DNA of 5,379 nucleotides, from the NCBI GenBank assembly GCA_016765375.1, contig JAESQB010000250.1:1-5379 (forward strand), in the 5' to 3' direction. This DNA comes from Flavobacteriaceae bacterium (GTDB taxonomy: Bacteria; Bacteroidota; Bacteroidia; Flavobacteriales; Flavobacteriaceae). Under the pieces are notes generated by a model, which saw only the letters and a list, made by a program, of their open reading frames with translations, was not told the origin of the DNA and did not search any database. The stretch's first letter is position 1. Each line of letters opens with the position of its first letter. A program made the translations under genes and the position numbers. Below are positions 1-5,379 of the stretch, one piece after another.

Positions 1-108
1 ATATTTAAACAAAAATACATTCATTGGTTGGCAAGTTATGACCGAAAATCAAAAAGTGAAAAGCGGAAAGTAAAGAGGGAACTGAAAAGAGAAAAAAATA
101 AAAGTTGA
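1..108 (+). CDS. Possible 3' end of a plus-strand gene (very tentative)
   Basis: Frame 1 is open from the window edge for 35 codons and ends at TGA (106-108). The predicted tail starts with a few aromatic residues (KYIHWLASYD) and then becomes a run of Lys, Arg and Glu, as in the basic C-terminal tails of some membrane or nucleic-acid-binding proteins. I do not recognise the family. Against it: the DNA is purine-rich and AT-rich, so an open frame of this length can occur by chance, and frame 2 is also open up to 73. If real, the gene converges on the YheT-type hydrolase. Sequence left of the window would decide it. Confidence 0.25.
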   Translation: MFKQKYIHWLASYDRKSKSEKRKVKRELKREKNKS

Positions 109-230
109 TGTGGAATTAAACAATAAAAAGAAGCACTAAGCACAACAAAGGCTAAAATTCATTGCGGCTGATTTTCCACTCTCCTACGCTTAGGCGAGCA
201 AAGGCGAAAAATCACTACAAAAAAACAGCA

Positions 231-1193
231 CTAACAATAAGATTTTACAAAGTGCAATGCCCTGGTTTCGTTATAATAGACATTATTCTTAGCATAAAAA
301 CCAACATGACCGCCGTATTGGGGCATTTCTAAAAACAAATTGGCATTGGCTTTTGCTTCGCGAATGGGGTAACATGCAGGCGATAAAAAAGAATCGTTAA
401 TGGCATTAATAATTAATGTTGGAATGGTAATGGCTCCCAGAAACTGAAGGCTGCTGGATTTCTTATAATAATCCAATGCATCTTTAAAACCATGTGCTTT
501 CGAGGTATATACATCGTCAAAATCTTTAAGGTTTTTAATGCTATTTAAATCGGCATGGCTCACTTTATCTGGAAACTGAGCTTGCTTCAGCTTAAGCTTT
601 CCTATTAAATGCCGCTTAAACCTATTGGCATATAAAACGTTTTTAAATTTAAGAAGCTCTAACATCGAACCGTATAAATTACAAGGCGCCGATACGGCAA
701 TGGCACCCTTAATTTGACTTGGTATAGCATGATGCGCCCCTAAGTACTTTAAAACGACATTGCCTCCAAGGCTAAAGCCATTTAAGTATATTTCGGTATA
801 CGGCTTTGTTTTAATAATATGCTTTACAACCTCTTCTAAATCTTCAGATACGCCCGAATGGTAAGACCGGTATTTTAAGTTGTCTTCACCACTACAGCCT
901 CTAAAATTTATACATACGGCATCTATCCCCACTTGATTAAACGTTTTTACCGCACCCAACATATAAGGGCGTTGTGCATTGCCTTCCAAACCATGTAGGA
1001 TAATAACCAGTTTATTATTATTTGGTTTGCAAAAGCTCCAATCCAAATCTAAAAAATCGCCATCGCTTAGTGTTATACGTTCTTGCTGCTGTTTAACATC
1101 GTTAACGCGTCTTGCCAAGCCCGAATAAACCGTAGAGATAAAACTACTTTTAAATCGGTTTGGCGGGCAGTATGTAGATGTTAAAATTGGCAT
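231..1193 (-). CDS. YheT-type alpha/beta hydrolase
   Basis: A complete 320-residue protein of the YheT/UPF0017 branch of the alpha/beta-hydrolase fold, at the usual length for the group. The oxyanion-side motif is LHGLEGN (residues 66-72), followed by the family-typical INFRGCSGEDN (95-105). The nucleophile elbow is GFSLGGN with Ser141. The likely acid is Asp267 (in NAINDSF) and the likely catalytic His is His296 (in YGGHVGF), so the triad looks complete. No signal peptide is seen, so it is probably cytoplasmic. The family is described as esterase-like, but the physiological substrate is generally not known and I do not assign one. The start at ATG 1191-1193 fits an A-rich leader and a promoter-like site just upstream (1214-1246). 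It lies 97 bp downstream of the hydrolase-OsmC gene on the same strand and probably has its own promoter. The protein ends in Cys320. Confidence 0.9.
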   Translation of the reverse strand: MPILTSTYCPPNRFKSSFISTVYSGLARRVNDVKQQQERITLSDGDFLDLDWSFCKPNNNKLVIILHGLEGNAQRPYMLGAVKTFNQVGIDAVCINFRGCSGEDNLKYRSYHSGVSEDLEEVVKHIIKTKPYTEIYLNGFSLGGNVVLKYLGAHHAIPSQIKGAIAVSAPCNLYGSMLELLKFKNVLYANRFKRHLIGKLKLKQAQFPDKVSHADLNSIKNLKDFDDVYTSKAHGFKDALDYYKKSSSLQFLGAITIPTLIINAINDSFLSPACYPIREAKANANLFLEMPQYGGHVGFYAKNNVYYNETRALHFVKSYC

Positions 1194-1213
1194 TTTCTTT
1201 TTTATTTAAGGAG

Positions 1214-1246
1214 CAAAAATAGTCAGTTTATTGCTAATGAAGCAAA
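1214..1246 (-). promoter_or_regulatory. Bacteroidota-type promoter for the YheT-type hydrolase
   Basis: On the minus strand TATTTTTG (1214-1221) matches the -7 consensus TAnnTTTG, with a TTTG (1243-1246) 21 bases upstream as a possible -33 element. Transcription would start within about 20 bases of the ATG, giving a short leader. A second match, TAGGTTTG, lies at 1243-1250 and overlaps the -33 candidate, so it could be an alternative -7 element. Consensus matching only; in AT-rich DNA such matches also arise by chance. Confidence 0.45.
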
Positions 1247-1290
1247 CCTATTATTATTTAAAAAAATTTAGATTGTTTAAAGGTCATTTT

Positions 1291-2502
1291 TTACTCAATC
1301 GCCTTTGTCTCCACCTCAATACGGTTATGCAGCGTGCGATGCACTGGGCATCTGTCTGCAATTTCCATCAAACGGTTTCGCTGTTTAGCATCCAGATCGC
1401 CTTTTAATTCAATTTCACGCTCAATAAGGTCGATCATAGCCTTAGGGTTGTTGCAATCGCTGCAATCCTCGGCATATTGCTTGCTGTGATTAAGATGTAC
1501 ATTAACCTCAGTTAAATCCCATTGTTTTCTCTGGGCATACATGCGCAAGGTCATGGCCGTACAAGTACCTAAGGAAGCCAGTAAAAGATCGTAAGGCGAA
1601 GGCCCATAATCGTTTCCGCCTACGCTTTCAGGCTCATCGGCAATAAAGGTGTGTTTTCCGGCCACCACATCGGTGGTAAACCCTTCGGCTCCTAAATGCA
1701 CCACCACACTTTTTGTTGATTTTAAAGCTTTCTTTTCAGGAAAGTCTATATAACGGCTCGCCCAGCTGGAAATCATATCACCAACATACAAACTGTCTTC
1801 TTTATCACTCAACAAATGGTCTGCCCCATTTAGGGAAACAAAACTTTTAGGATGCATGGCGGCAGCGTAAATCTCTCCGGCATTTTCTATGCCTACGGTG
1901 GTATCTTGAGGTGAATGCATAATGAGCAAAGGTTTTCTCAAGGCCTTTACCGTTTTAGGCATATTTTTACCCGAGATATCATCTATAAATTGTTTTTTTA
2001 TGGTAAAGCTTCTACCTCCAATCAGCAGTTTTGCCAATCCCGTGGTTTCAATTTCATCGATACTGCTTTTAAAGAGGTGTTGCACATGCTGCGGTGCCGA
2101 AGGTGCGCCTATGGTTGCAACAGCCTCAATCGAAGGCATTAACTTAGCCGCAAAAATCACAGCAGCCCCACCTAAGGAATGCCCTACCAATAGTTTTGGC
2201 GCTTCCAGTTCGCGTTCCATAAACTGTATGGCAGCAACCAAGTCTTGAATATTAGACGAAAAATTAGTGTCTTCAAAATCGCCTTCACTTTCTCCCTAGC
2301 CCGTAAAATCAAAACGCAAAACGCCAAAACCTTTTTGGGTAAGGGCTCGTGAAATATTCCGGACCGCTGTTAAATTTTTATTACAGGTAAAACAATGGGC
2401 GAAAATGGCATAGGCTTCGGGATCTTGGTGAGCGGGTAATTCTAAACGGGCAGCTAGTTTTTCACCATCGGCGTTTTCGAAGAAAAGTCTTTTTGAAGGC
2501 AT
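1291..2502 (-). pseudogene. Bifunctional alpha/beta hydrolase-OsmC fusion interrupted by an in-frame TAG
   Basis: Read through one stop, this is a single frame of 404 codons, near the roughly 400 residues I expect for alpha/beta hydrolase-OsmC fusions. The N-terminal hydrolase has the oxyanion-region segment FAHCFTC (about 34-40), the nucleophile elbow GHSLGG with Ser109, acid Asp200 (HSPQD) and His229 (GADHLL). The C-terminal OsmC domain (about 265-403) has GPSPYDLLLASLGTC with Cys314 and DRCPVH with Cys385, the redox cysteine pair used by OsmC proteins to reduce organic hydroperoxides. Codon 69 is TAG (2296-2298), where the family has the Leu of the F-T-G-L-G-E-S motif; one base change from TTG would explain it. 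Both sides stay in frame with no other damage. The stop separates the oxyanion region from the triad, so the hydrolase is probably inactive. A restart at TTG 2239-2241 or ATG 2218-2220 could still yield the OsmC domain. Alternatives are a sequencing error or readthrough. Confidence 0.88.
2296..2298 (-). other. Premature TAG codon in the hydrolase-OsmC gene
   Basis: The plus strand reads CTA, giving TAG on the coding strand between ...FDFTG and GESEGDF.... The 68-codon upstream part and the downstream part share one frame: 18 codons separate this stop from the TTG at 2239-2241. No indel is needed to restore the protein, only a different base at position 2297. Confidence 0.9.
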
Positions 2503-2587
2503 AGGAACATTTTTTTAAATAAATAAAATATAAGTAGTATTAAAGGTCTTCTAATATAGACAATGCTTACAGAAACCTCAAAAAATG

Positions 2588-2597
2588 AAAGCGCTTT
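2588..2597. repeat. Perfect 10-bp palindrome upstream of the hydrolase-OsmC gene
   Basis: AAAGCGCTTT is fully self-complementary and lies about 85 bp upstream of the hydrolase-OsmC ATG, in the 145-bp gap after the S41 peptidase. Its size and symmetry would suit a dimeric regulator, but no known operator is recognised and one short palindrome may be chance. No good TAnnTTTG match was found in this gap. Confidence 0.25.
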
Positions 2598-2620
2598 TGA
2601 TGTTTTTCTTCTAAAATAAA

Positions 2621-2640
2621 CTGTTTTAAACTTTAAACAG
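2621..2640 (-). terminator. AT-rich hairpin after the S41 peptidase gene
   Basis: Seven bases past the S41 stop codon, arms CTGTTT and AAACAG pair perfectly, with two more inner A-T pairs after one mismatch. On the minus strand the stem is followed directly by TTTATTTT. This arrangement resembles an intrinsic terminator, but the stem is short and AT-rich, so its strength is uncertain. Confidence 0.4.
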
Positions 2641-2647
2641 GAAAATA

Positions 2648-3931
2648 CTACTGTTTATTTTTAACAGCCTCCAAAATCCATTGTAAGGGTGCATCTATCC
2701 CTTCTTTATAGTCGTCCCATTGGGGTTTGATATGTACATCGGGTAAGATACCTTGTCCCAGCAGGGTGCTATCCTTGGTATGCTGATAACGAAAGATCCT
2801 TTTGGAATACATGACATAAGTTTTAGAATGAGGCAAGAGAAAACTCTCGGTATCCTGATAATCGTTTGGATTAGAACCAGTGGGCTCACCCACCAGTTTT
2901 GCATGGAGTAATTCTTGAAAATCGGACGTATTGCTCATGCCTGCCGAGTAGGTATAGCGGCCCGTGAGGACATATACGCCATTTAAAAAATCGAGATGAT
3001 CGGTTATCGTGAGTATTTTTGCCAAAATATGACCTATAAATGAATTGCCACCGCCATTGTCTCTTAGATCAATAATGATGTTTTGAGTGTTGTGTTTTAT
3101 AAGTTCTCTTACCAAGGCGATACTAAAACGCTTCATGGTCAATCTGGAAGGGTAGCTTGAAAAATTGATATAGCCTACCGTTTTATCTTTATCCGCTTGA
3201 AACCATAAGCCAGGTATTTTCAATACAGCATCATTGTATTGAAAAGGACTCTTAAATGTAATCTTAGCAGTTAGTGAATTAGAGTATTCATTATTAGAAA
3301 TGGTTTTTAATGTGACTGTTTTTTCTGTTTGGTCATTCAATAAAAATGTAAATTGAGCCTCATCAGCCTTCCTAGTAATCTTTAAAGTATACAGCAGCTT
3401 CCCGTATTTTATATACCGTGCCACCCGTTCTTTTTCAGAATAGTCATTGTTTACATTTTGAGCCACTTTTTTTATTTCTGAATAAATCTCATTAATGGGT
3501 TTTCCATCAATACTCAAAAGTTTAGCGCCTAATATTTCTTTTTGAGTGTCCGTAGTTTTTAAAACCCGAATTTCATCTTCTTCAAAAACAAAAAAACCAA
3601 AAGGATAACTTTTATAAAAATCGTTAGCCGTAAATGTCCCGGTATGGCTGTCATTAAACGAACGGGTTATTTTCATGAGTTCTACAAAAATGGCATCATC
3701 CGAAAGTTCGGAGAGCTTGCTTTTTAATACCGAAATGCTTTTATACGTTTCGGCTTTAGACGTGCTATGATATAAATTGATATGCTTTTCTTCCAAGGTC
3801 TTGATATAGTGATTTATATCTTCTTCCCAAAGCGCAGGCGACATGGTTTGATTGACAGGAACTTCATTTTTACAACTCAAAAATGCTATGAAAAGAAGGC
3901 TAACACCTAAATAATATATTGGTTTTTTCAT
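2648..3931 (-). CDS. S41-family serine peptidase, predicted lipoprotein
   Basis: A 427-residue protein with an N-terminal lipoprotein signal: MKK, a hydrophobic stretch (5-18) and Cys20 in FLSC, so it is probably exported and lipid-anchored. Residues about 108-150 (ending GAKLLSIDGKPI) look like a PDZ-like substrate-binding module. The S41 peptidase domain begins near 251 (TVGYINFSSYP), with IIIDLRDNGGGN (285-296), the likely nucleophile Ser329 in YTYSAGMSN, GEPTG (348-352) and a late GILPDVHI segment (394-401). Together these match tail-specific/C-terminal-processing-like peptidases. The Ser is followed by Ala-Gly-Met, as in non-canonical S41 members, and I cannot identify the general base with confidence. 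The target is unknown. Start at ATG 3929-3931 is chosen because it places the signal peptide correctly. Its gene is separated from the upstream membrane-protein gene by 101 bp containing a long hairpin, so it may be transcribed separately. No clear promoter was found. Confidence 0.88.
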   Translation of the reverse strand: MKKPIYYLGVSLLFIAFLSCKNEVPVNQTMSPALWEEDINHYIKTLEEKHINLYHSTSKAETYKSISVLKSKLSELSDDAIFVELMKITRSFNDSHTGTFTANDFYKSYPFGFFVFEEDEIRVLKTTDTQKEILGAKLLSIDGKPINEIYSEIKKVAQNVNNDYSEKERVARYIKYGKLLYTLKITRKADEAQFTFLLNDQTEKTVTLKTISNNEYSNSLTAKITFKSPFQYNDAVLKIPGLWFQADKDKTVGYINFSSYPSRLTMKRFSIALVRELIKHNTQNIIIDLRDNGGGNSFIGHILAKILTITDHLDFLNGVYVLTGRYTYSAGMSNTSDFQELLHAKLVGEPTGSNPNDYQDTESFLLPHSKTYVMYSKRIFRYQHTKDSTLLGQGILPDVHIKPQWDDYKEGIDAPLQWILEAVKNKQ

Positions 3932-3970
3932 GTTCTTAATTATTGTTTTAGAAATTACATGTAAACTTTG

Positions 3971-4018
3971 ATAATTAAAAAAGTTATTCCTCTAAAATTT
4001 AATACCTTTTTTAATTAT
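3971..4018. terminator. Long AT-rich inverted repeat between the membrane-protein and S41 genes
   Basis: The arms at 3971-3983 and 4006-4018 pair perfectly over 13 bp. After one mismatch they pair for four more (3985-3988 with 4001-4004), leaving a 12-base loop. The stem starts 15 bases past the stop codon of the membrane-protein gene. Each arm has a run of six A or T next to a C-G pair, so either strand would carry a T-run in its 3' arm. It is most likely a terminator for the upstream gene. It is unusually AT-rich, and there is no separate T tract after the stem. Confidence 0.5.
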
Positions 4019-4032
4019 GTCGGTTTCATTTT

Positions 4033-4506
4033 TTAGAAGTAATAAGAGATTAAAGCATTCGAGAAACTTGCCACTACAATACCTAAAGTAAAAGCAAAAA
4101 GTGTTTTTGAAAAGGTCATGGTTTTTATTTTAAACCAATTGGCATAGGCCATTACTAAAGCCAAAATTCCGAAGATCAAAAGCAGGTAAAACGTTGTATC
4201 GGTGAGACTGGTGATGCTATAAATTTCGGCATTCGTATAAACTTCCATCAGACTGGCAATTCCAAAGAAGCTGAGAAAAAAATTGGCTTTTCGCGAACGC
4301 AATAATACCAACAGTCCTGCTAAGGCCAACAAACCAAAAATAACCCAAGAGGTTATATAGAGCAACATACTAAAGTCCCAATATCGGCCTGAGCTTACTT
4401 TAATTTGATCTAGCCCCAGACGTTTATTTTCTAAAACCATTAAGAATACAGCAACTAACAAAAAGATGAGTCCTGTATAGGTGTTTTTATTTAAGAGGTG
4501 TTTCAT
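4033..4506 (-). CDS. Unrecognised small integral membrane protein
   Basis: A 157-residue protein of unknown function. Hydrophobic segments suggest four or five membrane spans: about 11-25, 46-69, possibly 75-90, 104-124 and 132-154. The first loop (26-45) is polar and includes ENKRLGLDQIKVSSGRYWD; a basic cluster RSRK (70-73) follows the second span. No cysteine or histidine cluster, transporter signature or enzyme motif is visible, so a direct role in mercury transport is not supported. The ATG at 4504-4506 is preceded by an A-rich leader and gives a basic N-terminus (MKHLLNKN) before the first span. It is 280 bp downstream of the Cys-rich protein gene, with a hairpin and a possible promoter in between, and is followed by a strong hairpin, so it may be a single-gene transcript. 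Confidence 0.75.
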   Translation of the reverse strand: MKHLLNKNTYTGLIFLLVAVFLMVLENKRLGLDQIKVSSGRYWDFSMLLYITSWVIFGLLALAGLLVLLRSRKANFFLSFFGIASLMEVYTNAEIYSITSLTDTTFYLLLIFGILALVMAYANWFKIKTMTFSKTLFAFTLGIVVASFSNALISYYF

Positions 4507-4568
4507 GTTTTTTTTTATTAATCTTACAAGCCCGCCTTAGGCAGACTTGCAGAATGGGGTGTTTATTA

Positions 4569-4600
4569 AACCTACAAGGTAAAAAAAAACCTTGCAGGTT
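4569..4600. repeat. 12-bp inverted repeat around an A8 loop, possible terminator or dispersed repeat
   Basis: AACCTACAAGGT and ACCTTGCAGGTT flank eight A residues. Eleven of twelve positions pair, and the remaining one would be a G-U wobble in minus-strand RNA. It sits 63 bp upstream of the membrane-protein start and about 190 bp downstream of the Cys-rich gene. It could end the mer-side transcript, or form a leader hairpin if the site at 4703-4710 is a promoter. Similar AACCTGCAAGGT hairpins are, to my recollection, common between flavobacterial genes, so it may be a dispersed element. Confidence 0.55.
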
Positions 4601-4702
4601 GGTTATTTCGGTAAATAACAGCCTATTTAAAAGCCGAATCGCTCTAATTGACCTAGGCGAACTAATTATGAAGTCGTGCTTTATAAATAAAGACGTAACA
4701 AT

Positions 4703-4710
4703 CAAACATA
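4703..4710 (-). promoter_or_regulatory. Possible -7 element upstream of the membrane-protein gene
   Basis: The minus strand reads TATGTTTG, an exact match to TAnnTTTG, but no TTG is present at the expected -33 distance. If used, it would give a leader of nearly 190 bases containing the inverted repeat at 4569-4600. Confidence 0.25.
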
Positions 4711-4745
4711 TGGTTGCCTGAGCTAAAAATAATAAATTGGACTTA

Positions 4746-4768
4746 GCCCTCCAAGTAAGTTTAAGGGC
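4746..4768 (-). terminator. Weak hairpin after the Cys-rich protein gene
   Basis: GCCCT (4746-4750) and AGGGC (4764-4768) form a 5-bp, mostly G-C stem with a 13-base loop, about 18 bases after the stop codon of the Cys-rich protein. On the minus strand the following sequence is AT-rich but lacks an immediate T run. It could contribute to ending the mer-side transcript; the evidence is slight. Confidence 0.25.
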
Positions 4769-4786
4769 ATTTCTAAAGGTAGCGTC

Positions 4787-5167
4787 TTAATCTGGTGCAA
4801 TACAACAGCCTTCGTGCCCCATAACACTGGTATTGGGGATGTTTCCTTCTAAGCGGTTGCTATAAAACTGGGGATCTTTTTTGTAGAGATCCATACAGTG
4901 AGGACAATGGCAGAAATAGACATCCTGCCCTTCTACTGTTAATTGGGTGGCCCATTGTTTTGGTTTTTCTGCCAAACAGGTGGGACACGCGATCAAATCG
5001 TCAGTTTGTTCGAGGTATTTGTCAGGATTGGCCTGAAATAAGTTAGTACAGCCATCACAACAGAAGTATAGGGTTTCTCCTTTATAAGTACTGGTACTGG
5101 CCTTTGCTTTAGGAATGCCTAATCGCACTAAAGAGCAACCACATGTAGGGCAAATTAATGTTTTCAT
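4787..5167 (-). CDS. Cys-rich protein with two YHS/TRASH-like metal-binding repeats, next to merA
   Basis: A 126-residue protein with 13 cysteines arranged as two related repeats. Repeat 1 has CPTCGC (Cys6, 9, 11), then YKGETLYFCCDGC (Cys36, 37, 40) and LFQANPDKYL. Repeat 2 has CPTC (Cys61, 64), then VEGQDVYFCHCPHC (Cys86, 88, 91) and LYKKDPQFY. The pattern of a Cys pair, a G-x-x-[VL]-YFC core and an [LM]-[YF]-x-x-[ND]P-x-x-[YF] end is that of YHS/TRASH-like small metal-binding domains. The tail GHEGCCIAPD adds a vicinal pair, Cys121-Cys122, resembling the one that ends MerA. There is no signal peptide, so it is probably cytoplasmic. It starts 59 bp after merA without a promoter match between them, so co-transcription is likely. 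I infer binding or transfer of Hg(II) or another soft metal; this is not shown. The ATG at 5165-5167 gives a start right before the first Cys pair. Confidence 0.82.
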   Translation of the reverse strand: MKTLICPTCGCSLVRLGIPKAKASTSTYKGETLYFCCDGCTNLFQANPDKYLEQTDDLIACPTCLAEKPKQWATQLTVEGQDVYFCHCPHCMDLYKKDPQFYSNRLEGNIPNTSVMGHEGCCIAPD

Positions 5168-5198
5168 ATTTTTAAGATTTCGCTCTTACAGAGATTTT

Positions 5199-5218
5199 TT
5201 CTAACTTCTAACTTCTAA
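5199..5218. repeat. Short heptamer tandem repeat between merA and the Cys-rich gene
   Basis: The plus strand reads TAACTTC twice (5202-5208, 5209-5215), flanked by TTC and TAA partial units, i.e. TTAGAAG repeats on the coding strand. It lies in the 59-bp merA spacer, starting 9 bp from the merA stop codon. Such short repeats can vary in copy number; no function is evident. Confidence 0.5.
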
Positions 5219-5226
5219 ATTCCAAT

Positions 5227-5379
<153 letters not shown>

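Noticed and set aside
170..213. Imperfect inverted repeat between GATTTTC and GAAAAATC arms
   Set aside because: Only seven pairs with a bulge and a 30-base loop lacking consistent inner pairing; too weak to call a terminator, although it lies where one could end the YheT-type gene or a convergent gene.
1291..2241. Treating the OsmC part as a separate gene starting at 2241
   Set aside because: The apparent start is TTG, the Leu codon of an uninterrupted frame with the upstream 68 codons; it is one gene with a stop. Reinitiation there remains possible.
1915..2248. Two plus-strand open frames of 75 and 108 codons
   Set aside because: They lie opposite the hydrolase part of the fusion gene, which has clear catalytic motifs; no recognisable domain or promoter.
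2695..2904. Minus-strand open frame of 69 codons
   Set aside because: Out-of-frame shadow inside the S41 peptidase domain.
4534..4542. GCCTTAGGC near-palindrome, with similar cores near 187-196 and 4651-4659
   Set aside because: The copies are very short and diverged; not enough to define a repeat family from this window alone.
4487..4705. Minus-strand open frame of 72 codons overlapping the membrane-protein start
   Set aside because: It runs through the inverted repeat at 4569-4600, has no recognisable domain and overlaps a better gene; probably chance.

Overview
The window looks like chromosomal or island DNA from a member of Bacteroidota, most likely a flavobacterium. The evidence is the AT-rich composition, A-rich leaders without clear Shine-Dalgarno sites, a match to the Bacteroidota promoter consensus (TAnnTTTG), and a hydrolase-OsmC fusion of a type familiar from flavobacterial genomes. 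Every gene I can support with confidence is on the minus strand, so transcription runs from high to low coordinates.

Right end (4746-5379): the last 50 codons of a mercuric reductase (merA), recognised by its C-terminal dimerisation segment and terminal vicinal cysteines, enter from the window edge. After 59 bp comes a 126-residue protein with 13 cysteines. It has two YHS/TRASH-like metal-binding repeats and its own C-terminal Cys-Cys tail. The two genes probably form the end of a mercury-resistance operon. The 281-bp gap that follows (4507-4786 after the gene ends) has no convincing gene but holds a strong inverted repeat, a possible promoter and a weak hairpin.

Middle (2648-4506): an unrecognised 157-residue integral membrane protein, a long AT-rich hairpin that is probably a terminator, then a 427-residue S41-family (C-terminal-processing-like) serine peptidase with a lipoprotein signal. 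An AT-rich hairpin with a T-rich tail follows its stop codon.

Left part (231-2502): a bifunctional alpha/beta hydrolase-OsmC gene whose reading frame is intact except for one in-frame TAG at codon 69, so it is annotated as a probable pseudogene. Then comes a complete YheT-type alpha/beta hydrolase with its own promoter-like sequence. The first ~108 bases could hold the 3' end of a plus-strand gene, but the support is weak; 109-230 shows nothing convincing.

The most notable points are the nonsense codon in the otherwise intact hydrolase-OsmC fusion, and the Cys-rich double-repeat protein next to merA, which may be a poorly described mercury-handling accessory.
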